DNA from: an uncultured Succinivibrio sp.
GTDB lineage: Bacteria > Pseudomonadota > Gammaproteobacteria > Enterobacterales > Succinivibrionaceae
DNA length: 45,625 nt
Direction: 5' to 3'
NCBI GenBank assembly: GCA_900770725.1
Contig: CAAGLL010000082.1
Location: forward strand, 1 to 45,625
Part shown: positions 8,935 through 17,901 of the stretch, in pieces
Layout: every line of letters starts with the position of its first letter
How positions within the stretch are numbered: position 1 is the first letter of the stretch
Notes under the pieces: model-generated
Database searches by the model: none
What the model saw: the letters and a program-made list of their open reading frames with translations, nothing else
What the model was told of the DNA's origin: nothing
Position numbers and translations under genes: made by a program

Positions 8935-10417
8935 TTACTTGGCTTCCGGCTTCTGATCCGAACCGCCTAGGGCGCCGCGCTGCTTCTCGCTTTGCACCAG
9001 ATTGACGTCCGTAGCTGCCTCTAACGGCTTGTAGGCGCGGATTGAATTGAGCCCCCAGTACTCGGCGAGGCTCTTGTTGGTCCAGAAAAGCGGATCCTCC
9101 TCGATGTCATCGAGGCCGTAGGCGGCGCAGAAACGGTTTTGCGTGTTGTCAGGCATTGTTACGACATCGAGATTTCCCAGGGCCTTCTGCTGATCGATCA
9201 CTTCCAGCACTTGCGCGCGCATGCGCTCGAACTCGTAGATCCCGCCCTTGGCTTCATGGATGAAAGCCCTGAATGAGAACCCTAGCGCAAGGCACAGCAA
9301 GACACGCGCCATGAGTTTCTGCGAGCAGATGGCATTCAGAACGATCCCAGATGCGATCACCGCAGGCACCACGCTGAAGAGGAACATCATCGCGTAGACA
9401 AGCTGGACCGCGGCGACGCTCATCGATGCGCACAGGGATGTGCAAAGGAAAGTCCACGAGAGGAAGAGGCGATCCCTGCCGACGATCGGCTTGCCAGGGC
9501 TGAGCGCCGTGATTGCCACGACAAGAAAAGGGATCAGGCAGACTTGCGGCTGGACGAGGTACTGCGCACTGTGCCAGAGCCTTGCCGCCACCGCAAGGGG
9601 ATTGAAATAGCCGCTCACGCCGCGTGCGGCGCGCTGGCCGCTTTCGGCGACAGCCCTTGCGAAATTCCCCGGGGCAAGCCAGAGCGCAAGCATGCCAATG
9701 AAAATGCAAATAGCGCACGCCGCGAGCAGCCTGAAATCGCCCTTGCCTGTCCTTTTCGACCAGAATGCCAGGAATGCCGCCGTAAGCGCGAGGCTGGCCG
9801 ACAGGCCCTCAGAGGACCACCCGGCCATGAAGGCTAGCGGGCAGGCTGCGGCTACCCAGATCCTGGACGCAGGCTTTTGGCCGAGGTACGCCTTCTGCAG
9901 CACGAGCAGCATGGCAAGTGGCAGGAGGATGAGCCACATGTAGTTTGCCGATCCGGTGATCCAGAGGATGTTCTGGCCGAATGCGGGAAGGGCGAACATG
10001 AGCATGAAATTGACGAACACGAACACCAAGGTCCGGGCAAGCCACGTCTTTGAAGCCCCTGTGGCTGAAATCAGGATGTTCTTGCAGATGAGGAAGGATA
10101 GGAGCAGGTAGGCGAGCGTGTTGATGGCATCGAAGATTGGCTTTGGGATCGAGAGAAAGCCTATTGTCAGGGCTTCACCCCATATTCTCCCCCCCCCATG
10201 CCATATAAAAATCATACAGATGATGCACAACTTGAGATGAGCCATGCAGGGAACTTGCGACAAGGCTCTTTAAGAAATCATCTGACACCATGACCGTGTG
10301 GCGGTTCATGTTGTATATGACAGCTCCGACTGCCGCATAGAGGACAAGCAGGAGCGCTGATTCGGGGATGCGCCGTGAAATGGCTGCGGCGCTTTGGGCG
10401 CAGGATTTGATGGTCAT
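8935..10417 (-). CDS. DUF6056-like polytopic membrane protein, frame broken at a G9 tract
   Basis: A large integral membrane protein with about ten hydrophobic segments, resembling the DUF6056 family (glycosyltransferase-like multi-pass proteins of unknown role). Family-type motifs are WITGSANYMW and LAPGNFAR. As given, translation from MTIKSCAQ at 10417 runs to FYMAWGG and stops at 10175, while the rest is read in another frame from about 10200 to 8935. The switch falls on nine G (10197-10189, minus strand). With eight G the product would read AWGGRIWGEAL, matching QWGGR in the neighbouring paralog, and would be about 494 residues. The tract may be a phase-variation switch or a sequencing error. 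It lies 119 bp after the small exported-protein gene, likely in the same operon. AGG about 13 bases upstream is a weak ribosome site. Confidence 0.72.
10189..10197 (-). repeat. Homopolymer tract of nine G inside a coding sequence
   Basis: Nine consecutive G on the coding strand (C on plus) interrupt the membrane-protein gene at its conserved WGGR motif. Losing one G restores the full frame. Poly-G tracts of this length are typical slipped-strand contingency sites. Confidence 0.75.
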
Positions 10418-10456
10418 TTGGTTTTCTGCCTGAAGAATCACTTGTTTAATAATAAG

Positions 10457-10474
10457 TATGCTGACAACAGCATA
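10457..10474 (-). terminator. Hairpin in the gap between two operon genes
   Basis: TATGCTG (10457-10463) pairs perfectly with CAGCATA (10468-10474) around ACAA. On the minus strand it is followed by CTTATTATT. It could be a weak terminator of the upstream genes or an attenuator before the phase-variable gene; as a palindrome it could also be an operator. Confidence 0.4.
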
Positions 10475-10536
10475 TTTTGGAAAGCTGACGCGACTATAAC
10501 GCGATGGCTGATCTGAACTTAGCTCCAGCGCGCTCC

Positions 10537-10854
10537 TCACTTGTCCTGGGCGCACTGCCCGTCCTTGCAGCTGTAGCTCTTGCCGCCGCGGATCTCGATG
10601 CTGCCGCCGTTCTGGCGCTGCACCTTGGCCCCGCTCTTGAGGCTAAGTCCTCCCTGGCCCTGCGAGGGCGCGAGCGTGGCTCCGGGCAGCGCGCCTGGGG
10701 CCTTGGGCTTCATCGGGGTTGTGGACGTTGGAGGCTCTGCCTGCACGCACTTGCCGCTCGTGCAGTCGATGACCTCGGCGTCGGCAATGACCTGGGTTGC
10801 GGCAGAGGCCGCAAGCGCCGCCACGGCTGCCGCGATGGCCTTCTTGAAGCTCAT
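10537..10854 (-). CDS. Small exported protein with two Cys pairs, function unknown
   Basis: A 105-residue protein that I cannot assign to a family. Residues 1 to about 24 form a signal peptide (MSFKKAIAAAVAALAASA). The mature part is rich in Pro, Gly and Lys, with two short cysteine pairs, CTSGKC near the N-terminus and CKDGQC at the C-terminus, that could form disulfides in the periplasm. Its ATG overlaps the stop of the upstream DUF6056-like gene as ATGA (10851-10854), so the two are translationally coupled and probably made together. The pairing suggests an accessory role for the membrane protein, which is inference only. Confidence 0.75.
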   Translation of the reverse strand: MSFKKAIAAAVAALAASAATQVIADAEVIDCTSGKCVQAEPPTSTTPMKPKAPGALPGATLAPSQGQGGLSLKSGAKVQRQNGGSIEIRGGKSYSCKDGQCAQDK

Positions 10855-12449
10855 TCCTCCTCCGCGCCCTTCTTGACCTGGGTCAGGTACTTGCCGGCAT
10901 CGTCAAAGCCCAGGCGCTGCATCGCCTCGATGAATAGCTGCGGCGTCCAGCCGCCCTCGCCCTTGTCGAACTTCAGGCGGTACATCTCCTCTGGATGGTC
11001 CTTGAGGTAGCGCTGGTTCAGCGGATCGGTGGGATCCTCGGGATCGCCGCGATCGCCGGTGCACACGGGCTTGCCGATCTTGGCGAGCACGATGTAGTCG
11101 TACGGGTACCAGGGCATCTTGTAGTTGCAGCTGCGGCGGATCGAGCGAACCTTGTAGAACTTGTAGAGGATCTGGTTTGCAAAGTAGGTCTTCTGCGCCC
11201 TCACGTCGCCGATGAACATGTACTTAGAGGTCTTGACGTGGAAGGGATGGACCACGAGATCGCGCGCGCCGGACTCAAGCTGGGCCGTGATCTCGCTGTC
11301 GCGCGCCCTGCCGTCAAGCTGGGCCTGGCGGTAGCCGTGGATGGTGTTGGCGACCGTGGGGATGAGGTAGGCCGCCGCCGCGACATAGAGCACCTTGCGC
11401 CAGAGCGCGGGGATGGGCTCGACGCCCTCGGAGTGCAGGAGCTCGAGCATCCCGGCTGCCGCGGCCACCGCGAAGAAGGTGAACGGGGCTGCCGAGCGGG
11501 ACGGGAAGTTCGGCGAGAAGATCATGACGCCAAGCGCGGCCAGGGCGATGAGGCCCTCCCAGATGGCGCCGTACCAGGCATAGCTGTCAGCCTTGGCCGC
11601 GCCTGACCTCCAGGCCCTGAAGGCGAGGTAGGCAAAAGCGAGGATGATCGGAAGCTGGGTGAGCAGCGAGGAGAAGAAGATCCCCACTGCCACCGGGAAG
11701 TGCTTTAAGAAGGTGTAGCCGCCCTCCTCCATGAACTCGAGCCTCGCCTCGTTGCCAGGGGAGAGGACCAGGAGCAGGTAGCCTGCCACGAGGCCTATGA
11801 AGCCTGTCACCTGCCAGGCGCGCAGGCGCCCGGTCTTGCCAAGCCATGCAAGCGCGAGGATCACGCCGCCCACCGCGGCAGCGCCGGTGTTCTCGTTGGT
11901 CCAGCCTGCGAGCACGCCCAGGATCAGCATTCCAACTGCGGCAGGCGCCCCGCCTGCCATCGGCTCCTTCCTCAGCGAGATCCTGTAGGGCAGCAGGAAG
12001 ATGAGCACCAGCGTCGTCGTGTAGAGGTAGTTGCACGAGGAGACCAGCATGAACACGACCTCGCCGTAGATGCGCAGGCACAGCCACACGAGGAAGGTCA
12101 CGAAGAACACCAGCGGGAAGCGCAGCGAGGAGAGCGTGGGCATGCGGCCCTGGGCATGGGCGCAGATGACCACCATCAGCGCCACGTAGCAGATGCCGCC
12201 GCAGACGGCCGAGACGTACTTGCCCTGCCACAGCAGGAGCTGGGCGATGGTGTGCGCCACGGTCCTGCCGCCCCACTGGAAGTAGTGGTTCCACTGCGAG
12301 ATGGCCAGATCGGAGAAGGACGACACCATGCCGTCGCCGCCCTGGATCAGCATGTAGCGGTAGTCATTTGAAAAGTAGGGGATCATGTACGCGCACGCGC
12401 ACACGAAGAGCCCCCAAAGCAGGAGCCAAACGAAAGACGCCCTTCTCAT
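10851..12449 (-). CDS. DUF6056-like polytopic membrane protein
   Basis: A 532-residue protein with roughly ten to twelve membrane segments, paralogous to the interrupted gene downstream. Shared landmarks are FSNDYRY near residue 26, FQWGGRTVAH near residue 60, the SSCNYLYTT block (equivalent to GSANYMW), NENTGAA and LSPGNEARL. The family resembles C-type glycosyltransferases with periplasmic loops, so a role in surface glycan building is plausible but unproven. It is the first gene of an operon running through the small exported protein to the second paralog. GGAAG lies about ten bases before the ATG. Confidence 0.8.
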   Translation of the reverse strand: MRRASFVWLLLWGLFVCACAYMIPYFSNDYRYMLIQGGDGMVSSFSDLAISQWNHYFQWGGRTVAHTIAQLLLWQGKYVSAVCGGICYVALMVVICAHAQGRMPTLSSLRFPLVFFVTFLVWLCLRIYGEVVFMLVSSCNYLYTTTLVLIFLLPYRISLRKEPMAGGAPAAVGMLILGVLAGWTNENTGAAAVGGVILALAWLGKTGRLRAWQVTGFIGLVAGYLLLVLSPGNEARLEFMEEGGYTFLKHFPVAVGIFFSSLLTQLPIILAFAYLAFRAWRSGAAKADSYAWYGAIWEGLIALAALGVMIFSPNFPSRSAAPFTFFAVAAAAGMLELLHSEGVEPIPALWRKVLYVAAAAYLIPTVANTIHGYRQAQLDGRARDSEITAQLESGARDLVVHPFHVKTSKYMFIGDVRAQKTYFANQILYKFYKVRSIRRSCNYKMPWYPYDYIVLAKIGKPVCTGDRGDPEDPTDPLNQRYLKDHPEEMYRLKFDKGEGGWTPQLFIEAMQRLGFDDAGKYLTQVKKGAEEE

Positions 12450-12513
12450 CTGAGCACTTCCTCACCGTCCGTTTGCGGAACTTGAAAACCAATAGGGTTA
12501 GAATGACGCCAAA

Positions 12514-12519
12514 AGTATA
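12514..12519 (-). promoter_or_regulatory. Candidate -10 box for the DUF6056-like operon
   Basis: TATACT reads on the minus strand 65 bp upstream of the first operon gene, within the 117-bp divergent gap shared with mfd. A matching -35 at normal spacing is not evident. I found no convincing plus-strand promoter for mfd. Confidence 0.35.
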
Positions 12520-12566
12520 GCGCACGCGCAAAAACGCAAAGTTAAATTAAGCACTCCTCCTCTCCC

Positions 12567-15500
12567 ATGCAGCCCGACACCCTTCTTCCTGCCGCCTTGA
12601 AGAGCGGCTTCACCTCAACGTCTAAAACCGCAGGCGGCTTCCCCGGCGCCTCGCTGGGCCTGGCCGTCGCCTCGCTCTCCCAAGGCTCGCAATCCCCGGT
12701 GCTGGTGCTGTGCGCCGACGGCTTCGAGTGCCGCTCGCTGGCAGCCGACCTGAGGGCGCTCGCCCCGAAGCTCCCCTGCCGCTTCTTCCCCGACTGGGAG
12801 ACGCTGCCCTACGATCAGCTCTCGCCGCACCAGGACATCATCTCCTCGCGCCTCGAGTGCCTGGCAGACCTCCCGTTCATGGGACGCGGCATGGTGATAG
12901 CCCCGCTCTCGGCGGTGATGCCGCGCCTGGGGCCGGTTGGCTACATCAGGTCGCGCTCCTTCCGCCTGCGCCCTGGCGACACCCGCGACATCGAGGCGAT
13001 GTGCCAGGAGCTCACCTCCGAGGGCTACCTCAAGGTCGAGCAGGTGCTCGCCCACGGCGAGTTCGCCTCGCGCGGCTCGATAATCGACATCTTCCCGATG
13101 GGCGCGGACATCCCCTACCGCATCGACTTCCTCGACGACGAGGTGGACTCCATACGCACCTTCGACCCAGAGACCCAGCGCTCGGGGGCCGCGGTCAAGG
13201 AGATAAGCCTGCTGCCTGCCCACGAGTTCCCGCTCGACGAGGCTGGGATCAGCGCCTTTAGGAGCAACTACCGCGACGCCTTCCCGGGGGCGGACCTGCA
13301 CAGCCACGTCATCTACTCTGCGATCTCAAAGGGCGCGATCCCTGCGGGCATCGAGTACTACCTGCCGCTGTTCTTCGGGGAGAAGGCGATGGCGACCTTC
13401 TTCGACTACCTGCCAAAGGACACGAGGCTGCTTTTGATAGGCGACGTTCAGAAGGCCGCCTCGGACTTCTTCGAGGACGCGCAAAAGCGCGCGGGCATGT
13501 ACGCAGGCTCAAGCGAGCACCCGCCGCTTGATCCCGAGAAGGTCTTCATGGCGCCCGGCGAGCTCTTGCTTCACCTCAAGGGCCGCGGCGCCATCACGCT
13601 GCACCGCCGCCCCCTCACCGATGAGGAGTTGTCAGTCCGCGGCGCGGCCAACTCGTCGTTCGCCCCGGCCCCCGATGTCGCCTTCAGCCACAAGGAGAAG
13701 GAGCCTTCGGGCAAGTTCGAGGCCTTCGTGCTCGAGACGGCGAAAAAGGGCGGCAAGGTGCTGCTCACCGCGATCTCCGAGGGCCGGCGCCAGGCGCTGC
13801 GCGATCTGCTGCCCCCCTCTCTCATCGAGAAGGCCGGGATCAAGCCCGCCTCCTCCTTCCAGGACTTCCTAGACGGCGACGCGCCGCTGTGGCTCACCGT
13901 CGCGCCCTTCTCCGCAGGCTTCGTCTCCAAGGGCGGCAAGCTCGCCGTGCTCACCGAGAACGAGCTCTTCGGGGTCACGGCCTCGCAGTCGCGCCGCGCC
14001 GCGCGCGCCCGCCGCAGCGGCTTCTCCGAGGACGCCTTAATCAAGAACCTCGTGCAGCTCAAGGAAGGCCAGGTCGTCGTCCACATCGACCACGGCATCG
14101 GCCGCTACCGGGGATTGAAGACGCTGGTCATCGGCGGGATCAAGGGCGAGTACCTGGCAATCGAGTACCAGAACGGGGACATGCTCAACATCCCCATCAC
14201 CGCCCTCTCGAAGATCGCCCGCTACTCAGGCTCCGACAATCCTCCCCTTTCAAAGCTCGGCACCGACTCGTGGTCAAAGCGCAAGCAGAAGGCCGCCGAG
14301 AAGGTGCGCGACATCGCCGCGGGGCTTTTGGATCTCTACGCCCGCCGCGCCGCGCGCGACGGCAGATCGTTCCAGGTGCCGCAGCGCGCGCTCGACGAGT
14401 TTGCAACCGGCTTTGGCTACGAGGAGACCCCCGACCAGCTCTCGGCGATCAACGCCACGCTTTCCGATCTCGCAAGCCCCAGGCCCATGGACCGCCTCAT
14501 CTGCGGCGATGTCGGCTTCGGCAAGACCGAGGTGGCGCTCCGCGCAGCCTTCGTCGTCGCCTCCTGCGGGGCGCAGGTCGCGGTGCTCGTGCCGACCACG
14601 ATTCTGGCCGAGCAGCACTACCAGACCTTCAAGGACCGCTTCGCCGGGACGCCGATCATCATCGAGGAGCTCTCGCGCTTCAAGACGGCCAAGGAGCAGA
14701 GCGAGAGCCTGAAGAAGCTCGCCGAGGGGAAGATCGACATCATCATCGGCACCCACCGCCTGCTCTCGCGCGGCATCAAGTTCAAGGATCTTGGCCTCGT
14801 GATCATCGACGAGGAGCACCGCTTCGGCGTCAGGCAGAAGGAGAAGCTCAAGGCCCTGCGCGCCGAGGTCGACCTGCTCACGCTCACCGCAACCCCGATC
14901 CCGCGCACGCTCAACATGGCCATGGAGGGCATGCGCGAGCTCTCGATCATCGCGACCCCGCCCGAGCATCGCCTGGCGATCAAGACCTTCGTGATGGAGA
15001 GGTCCGATCAGGTGGTGCGCGAGGCCGTGATGCGCGAGCTGCGCCGCGGCGGCCAGGTCTACTACCTGCACAACGACATCTCGACCATCGGCCAGACCGC
15101 CGAGGCGCTCGCAAAGCTCGTGCCGGAGGCCACCATCGGCATCGGACACGGGCAGATGAACGAGCGCGATCTGCAGAAGGTCATGCGCGACTTCTACAAC
15201 CAGCGCTTCAACGTGCTCTTGTGCACGACCATCGTCGAGAACGGCCTCGACCTCCAGTCGGCCAACACCATCCTCATCGACCGGGCCGATCTGCTGGGCC
15301 TTGCGCAGCTCCACCAGATCCGCGGCCGCGTCGGGCGCTCGCACCACCAGGCCTACGCCTACCTCTTCACGCCGCCCAAGAAGCTGCTCACGCGCGATGC
15401 CAAGCTCAGGCTCGACGCCATCTCCTCGCTCGAGGAGCTGGGCGCGGGCTTCGTGCTGGCAACGCACGATCTTGAGATCAGGGGCGCAGGCGAGCTGTTG

Positions 15501-16079
15501 GGCGAAGAGCAGTCCGGGCAGATCGAGTCCGTGGGCTTCTCGCTCTACACCGACATGCTCAACGAGGCGGTGAAGGCTTTGAAGGAAGGCCGCGAGCCCT
15601 CGCTTGCGGAGTTGAGCCAGGGCGAGTGCGAGATAGACATGCACCTGCCCGCGCTCCTGCCTGACACCTACATCGCCGACGTCAACACCAGGCTCTCGCT
15701 CTACAAGCGCCTGTCCTCCTGCCGCACGCCCGAGGAGTTCGAGGATCTCAAGGCCGAGCTCATCGACCGCTTCGGCTTCCTGCCCAAGAGCGCCGAGAAC
15801 CTCTTCAAGATAAGCTCGCTCAAGGTGCTGGCGACCTCGATGGGCATCACCAGGATCGCAGGCGACGAGAACGGCGAGGTCATCGAGATGGGGCCGCAGT
15901 GCGCCATAAGCCCCGACTACATCATCTCGCTCGTGACCTCGTGCAGGCACAACGAGTACCGCATGTCAGGGCCCAACTCGCTGCGCTGCAACTTGAAGGA
16001 GACCGAGGAGCGCCCTCGCCTTGCCCTGCTCTCGCAGCTTCTGGCGGCGTTTGACGCAAGAAGGGTCGATAAGCGCTGA
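12567..16079 (+). CDS. mfd: Transcription-repair coupling factor
   Basis: ATP-driven translocase that removes stalled RNA polymerase at DNA lesions and recruits UvrA. At 1170 residues it is close to E. coli Mfd (1148). The N-terminal third is the UvrB-homology module. The RNA-polymerase-interacting domain follows (VVHIDHGIGRYRGL, near residue 510). The helicase core has Walker A GDVGFGKT at residues 647-654, DEEH at 748-751 and TATPIPRTLNMAM; the C-terminal module begins after RGAGELLGEEQSG. The start at 12567 has no clear Shine-Dalgarno, but residues upstream are not conserved. It is transcribed divergently from the membrane-protein operon and followed by fic. Confidence 0.96.
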   Translation: MQPDTLLPAALKSGFTSTSKTAGGFPGASLGLAVASLSQGSQSPVLVLCADGFECRSLAADLRALAPKLPCRFFPDWETLPYDQLSPHQDIISSRLECLADLPFMGRGMVIAPLSAVMPRLGPVGYIRSRSFRLRPGDTRDIEAMCQELTSEGYLKVEQVLAHGEFASRGSIIDIFPMGADIPYRIDFLDDEVDSIRTFDPETQRSGAAVKEISLLPAHEFPLDEAGISAFRSNYRDAFPGADLHSHVIYSAISKGAIPAGIEYYLPLFFGEKAMATFFDYLPKDTRLLLIGDVQKAASDFFEDAQKRAGMYAGSSEHPPLDPEKVFMAPGELLLHLKGRGAITLHRRPLTDEELSVRGAANSSFAPAPDVAFSHKEKEPSGKFEAFVLETAKKGGKVLLTAISEGRRQALRDLLPPSLIEKAGIKPASSFQDFLDGDAPLWLTVAPFSAGFVSKGGKLAVLTENELFGVTASQSRRAARARRSGFSEDALIKNLVQLKEGQVVVHIDHGIGRYRGLKTLVIGGIKGEYLAIEYQNGDMLNIPITALSKIARYSGSDNPPLSKLGTDSWSKRKQKAAEKVRDIAAGLLDLYARRAARDGRSFQVPQRALDEFATGFGYEETPDQLSAINATLSDLASPRPMDRLICGDVGFGKTEVALRAAFVVASCGAQVAVLVPTTILAEQHYQTFKDRFAGTPIIIEELSRFKTAKEQSESLKKLAEGKIDIIIGTHRLLSRGIKFKDLGLVIIDEEHRFGVRQKEKLKALRAEVDLLTLTATPIPRTLNMAMEGMRELSIIATPPEHRLAIKTFVMERSDQVVREAVMRELRRGGQVYYLHNDISTIGQTAEALAKLVPEATIGIGHGQMNERDLQKVMRDFYNQRFNVLLCTTIVENGLDLQSANTILIDRADLLGLAQLHQIRGRVGRSHHQAYAYLFTPPKKLLTRDAKLRLDAISSLEELGAGFVLATHDLEIRGAGELLGEEQSGQIESVGFSLYTDMLNEAVKALKEGREPSLAELSQGECEIDMHLPALLPDTYIADVNTRLSLYKRLSSCRTPEEFEDLKAELIDRFGFLPKSAENLFKISSLKVLATSMGITRIAGDENGEVIEMGPQCAISPDYIISLVTSCRHNEYRMSGPNSLRCNLKETEERPRLALLSQLLAAFDARRVDKR

Positions 16080-16123
16080 GGCGAAGCTCCCAGGCGGGAT
16101 CTCAAAATTAAAATTGGCCGCTT

Positions 16124-16152
16124 TCAGCTACGCGCAAAACGCGCGTAGCTGA
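16124..16152. promoter_or_regulatory. Perfect 12-bp inverted repeat between mfd and fic
   Basis: TCAGCTACGCGC (16124-16135) is the exact reverse complement of GCGCGTAGCTGA (16141-16152), spaced by five bases. It ends 38 bp before the fic start. A TAGAAT-like box begins inside or just after it. It may terminate mfd, but no T-run follows, so an operator controlling fic is at least as likely. Confidence 0.55.
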
Positions 16153-16190
16153 TAGAATTTGCTAATGAATCCACAAATGAGAGATCTGCA

Positions 16191-17171
16191 ATGGCCGATT
16201 ACCAGCCCGCCTTCACCATCACCGACAGGACGACTTCCCTCCTCTGCTCTATAACCGAGAGGACCTGCAAGCTGAGGCTCCTCTACGGAGGGATCGCATC
16301 CTCGAGCCTCAAGAGGGAAAACCTCGTCCGCTCTGTCCGCGCCTCCATCGCCATCGAGCAGAACACCTTGTCGCTCGAGCAGGTGGCCGCAATCTCAAAT
16401 GGCGGGAAGGTCATGGGCAGCCTTCGGGAGATCCACGAGGCCGAGAATGCCCTCAAGGCGTACGGGGATGCGCAAAGCTTCGATCCAGGCAGCGTCGATG
16501 ATCTGCTCAAGGCCCACGGGATCATGGCGCAAGGGCTGGTCCGCGAAAGCGGATGCTTCAGGCACTGCAGCGTCGGGGTGTTCAGCGGCAGGACGCTCAT
16601 CCACCTGGCGCCGCCTGCCGAGCGGGTGCCAGGGCAGATCGGCGATCTTTTCGCGTGGTACCGCGCCTCCGAGCTGCACCCGCTCATAAAGAGCGCGGTG
16701 TTCCACTACGAGTTCGAGTTCATCCACCCATTTGCAGACGGCAACGGGCGCATGGGCAGGCTCTGGCACAAGCTGCTTCTTTGCAAGTGGGACCGGATCT
16801 TCCTCGACTTGCCGTTTGAGGAGTTCATCGAGCGCCATCTTCGCGAATACTACGCATCCCTGGGCAAGACCGGCCAGGGAATTGACAGCGGCCCGTTCGT
16901 CGAGTTCATGCTCATTGTGATCTTGGAGACGCTAAGCGATCCGCCGACCATAGGCTGCGACGGGATCCCCATGAACGTGCAGAGGCTCATCGAGGTCCTG
17001 GGATTGAGGGAGATGTCCTCTGCCGAGCTCATGGAGGCGCTTTCCATCAAGCGTCGCCAAACCCTCAGGGACGCCTTCCTGGCCCCTGCCATGGAGCTTG
17101 GGCTTGTCGTCATGAAATACCCGGACAAGCCTAAAAGCCGCAGCCAGAAGTACCTGGCAGCAAGGCGCTGA
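16191..17171 (+). CDS. Fic-domain protein (putative AMP transferase) with N-terminal inhibitory motif
   Basis: A 326-residue Fic protein. The catalytic motif HPFADGNGRMGR is complete with His179, so transfer of AMP (or another nucleotide moiety) to a protein hydroxyl is expected. An inhibitory helix motif of the class II type is visible at residues 52-56 (SIAIE), followed by QN rather than the common G or N, so autoinhibition is likely. The C-terminal 70 residues look like a winged helix (ELMEALSIKRRQTLRDAF). Such solo Fic proteins regulate themselves or host targets such as gyrase or chaperones; the target here is unknown. The ribosome site is weak (GAGAGAT). A palindrome precedes the gene. 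Confidence 0.88.
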   Translation: MADYQPAFTITDRTTSLLCSITERTCKLRLLYGGIASSSLKRENLVRSVRASIAIEQNTLSLEQVAAISNGGKVMGSLREIHEAENALKAYGDAQSFDPGSVDDLLKAHGIMAQGLVRESGCFRHCSVGVFSGRTLIHLAPPAERVPGQIGDLFAWYRASELHPLIKSAVFHYEFEFIHPFADGNGRMGRLWHKLLLCKWDRIFLDLPFEEFIERHLREYYASLGKTGQGIDSGPFVEFMLIVILETLSDPPTIGCDGIPMNVQRLIEVLGLREMSSAELMEALSIKRRQTLRDAFLAPAMELGLVVMKYPDKPKSRSQKYLAARR

Positions 17172-17523
17172 GCCTAGGAAGTCCGCCCCTTGGCCCTCAT
17201 GGCATGAAGCCCTCATGCATCCTGTGGAGCAAGAGCAGGAGCTCGACGAACCGCCAGACGCTCGGCCGATGGTCGCAGCCGTGGGTGCAGAGCACGCAGG
17301 CGAGAGCGCGAAGTGGGGAAGGCGCGGCGCTCGCATCAACGACATCGCGCCGGAGATCATCGCGACACCGCCGATGAGATTGCCAATGTCGCCGAGCTCC
17401 AGTCCAAGGCCCGAGGGCAGCGCCAAAAGCGCGGGCACTTCAGCGCCATTTGCTGCGTTGGAAGACGTCATGGGGAATTTTGGCTGCCAGGCGCCATCCG
17501 GGGCCGTTTTCGGGAAAGGCGCC
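17172..17523. other. Gap without a supported gene
   Basis: About 350 bp between fic and the small membrane-protein gene. Long open frames exist on both strands but have no ribosome site or family resemblance. One minus-strand frame has a hydrophobic run near 17330-17440, which might be a degenerate membrane segment; I do not call it a gene. Confidence 0.4.
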
Positions 17524-17850
17524 TCAGCGCCCTTTCTGGGAATAGCTCAAGAACGCGAAGAAAAGGCAGAAGAACAAGTCGATGGCAACCCAGAAGGCCT
17601 TGCCGAAGGCGAGGAACATGAACGGGTTGAAGACTATGGCCGCAAGCAAGGCAAGAACCCTGGGCCACACAAGGGCATCGACAGGAACCCTGGCATCGGC
17701 AGGCAGCCTCGCGTTCATCGCCAGGAAGGCAAACGCGTAGAGCGAGGCTGCAAAGGCCTCGATCCTCAGGAACTGGTAATAGCCGTAAGGCAGCGGAAAG
17801 ATCGCGGCAAAGAGGAGCAATGCCGTCACGCCGCAGATGGCAGTTCTCAT
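17524..17850 (-). CDS. Small four-segment membrane protein (DUF6804-like)
   Basis: A 108-residue integral membrane protein with about four hydrophobic helices. The pattern PYGYYQFLRIEAF at residues 20-33 and IVFNPFMFLAFGK followed by W and ID near residues 72-90 resembles the small DUF6804-type family (LPYGYY...LFNP...W..ID), whose function is unknown. It lies 51 bp downstream of the PilZ gene on the same strand and may share its transcript. The start follows a weak ribosome site. I am fairly sure it is a real gene because of the regular helix pattern and codon use, less sure about the family name. Confidence 0.65.
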   Translation of the reverse strand: MRTAICGVTALLLFAAIFPLPYGYYQFLRIEAFAASLYAFAFLAMNARLPADARVPVDALVWPRVLALLAAIVFNPFMFLAFGKAFWVAIDLFFCLFFAFLSYSQKGR

Positions 17851-17901
17851 CTTTCAGTTGCCTGACAAGCAGTTCCTGCACGCATAAAGGATCCTGCCGC
17901 G

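Noticed and set aside
9041..9057. ATTGAATTG followed by GCCCCC, like the IS110 core flank
   Set aside because: Lies inside a coding sequence without any element beside it; probably chance or an unused target-like site.
14274..15950. Long minus-strand open frame opposite mfd
   Set aside because: Complete overlap with the well-supported mfd gene; the sequence shows the biased composition expected from the antisense of a GC-rich gene and has no ribosome site.
17215..17865. Plus-strand open frame of 216 codons between fic and the PilZ gene
   Set aside because: Overlaps the small membrane-protein gene on the other strand, composition is Glu/Arg/Gly-rich without pattern, and no ribosome site is present.
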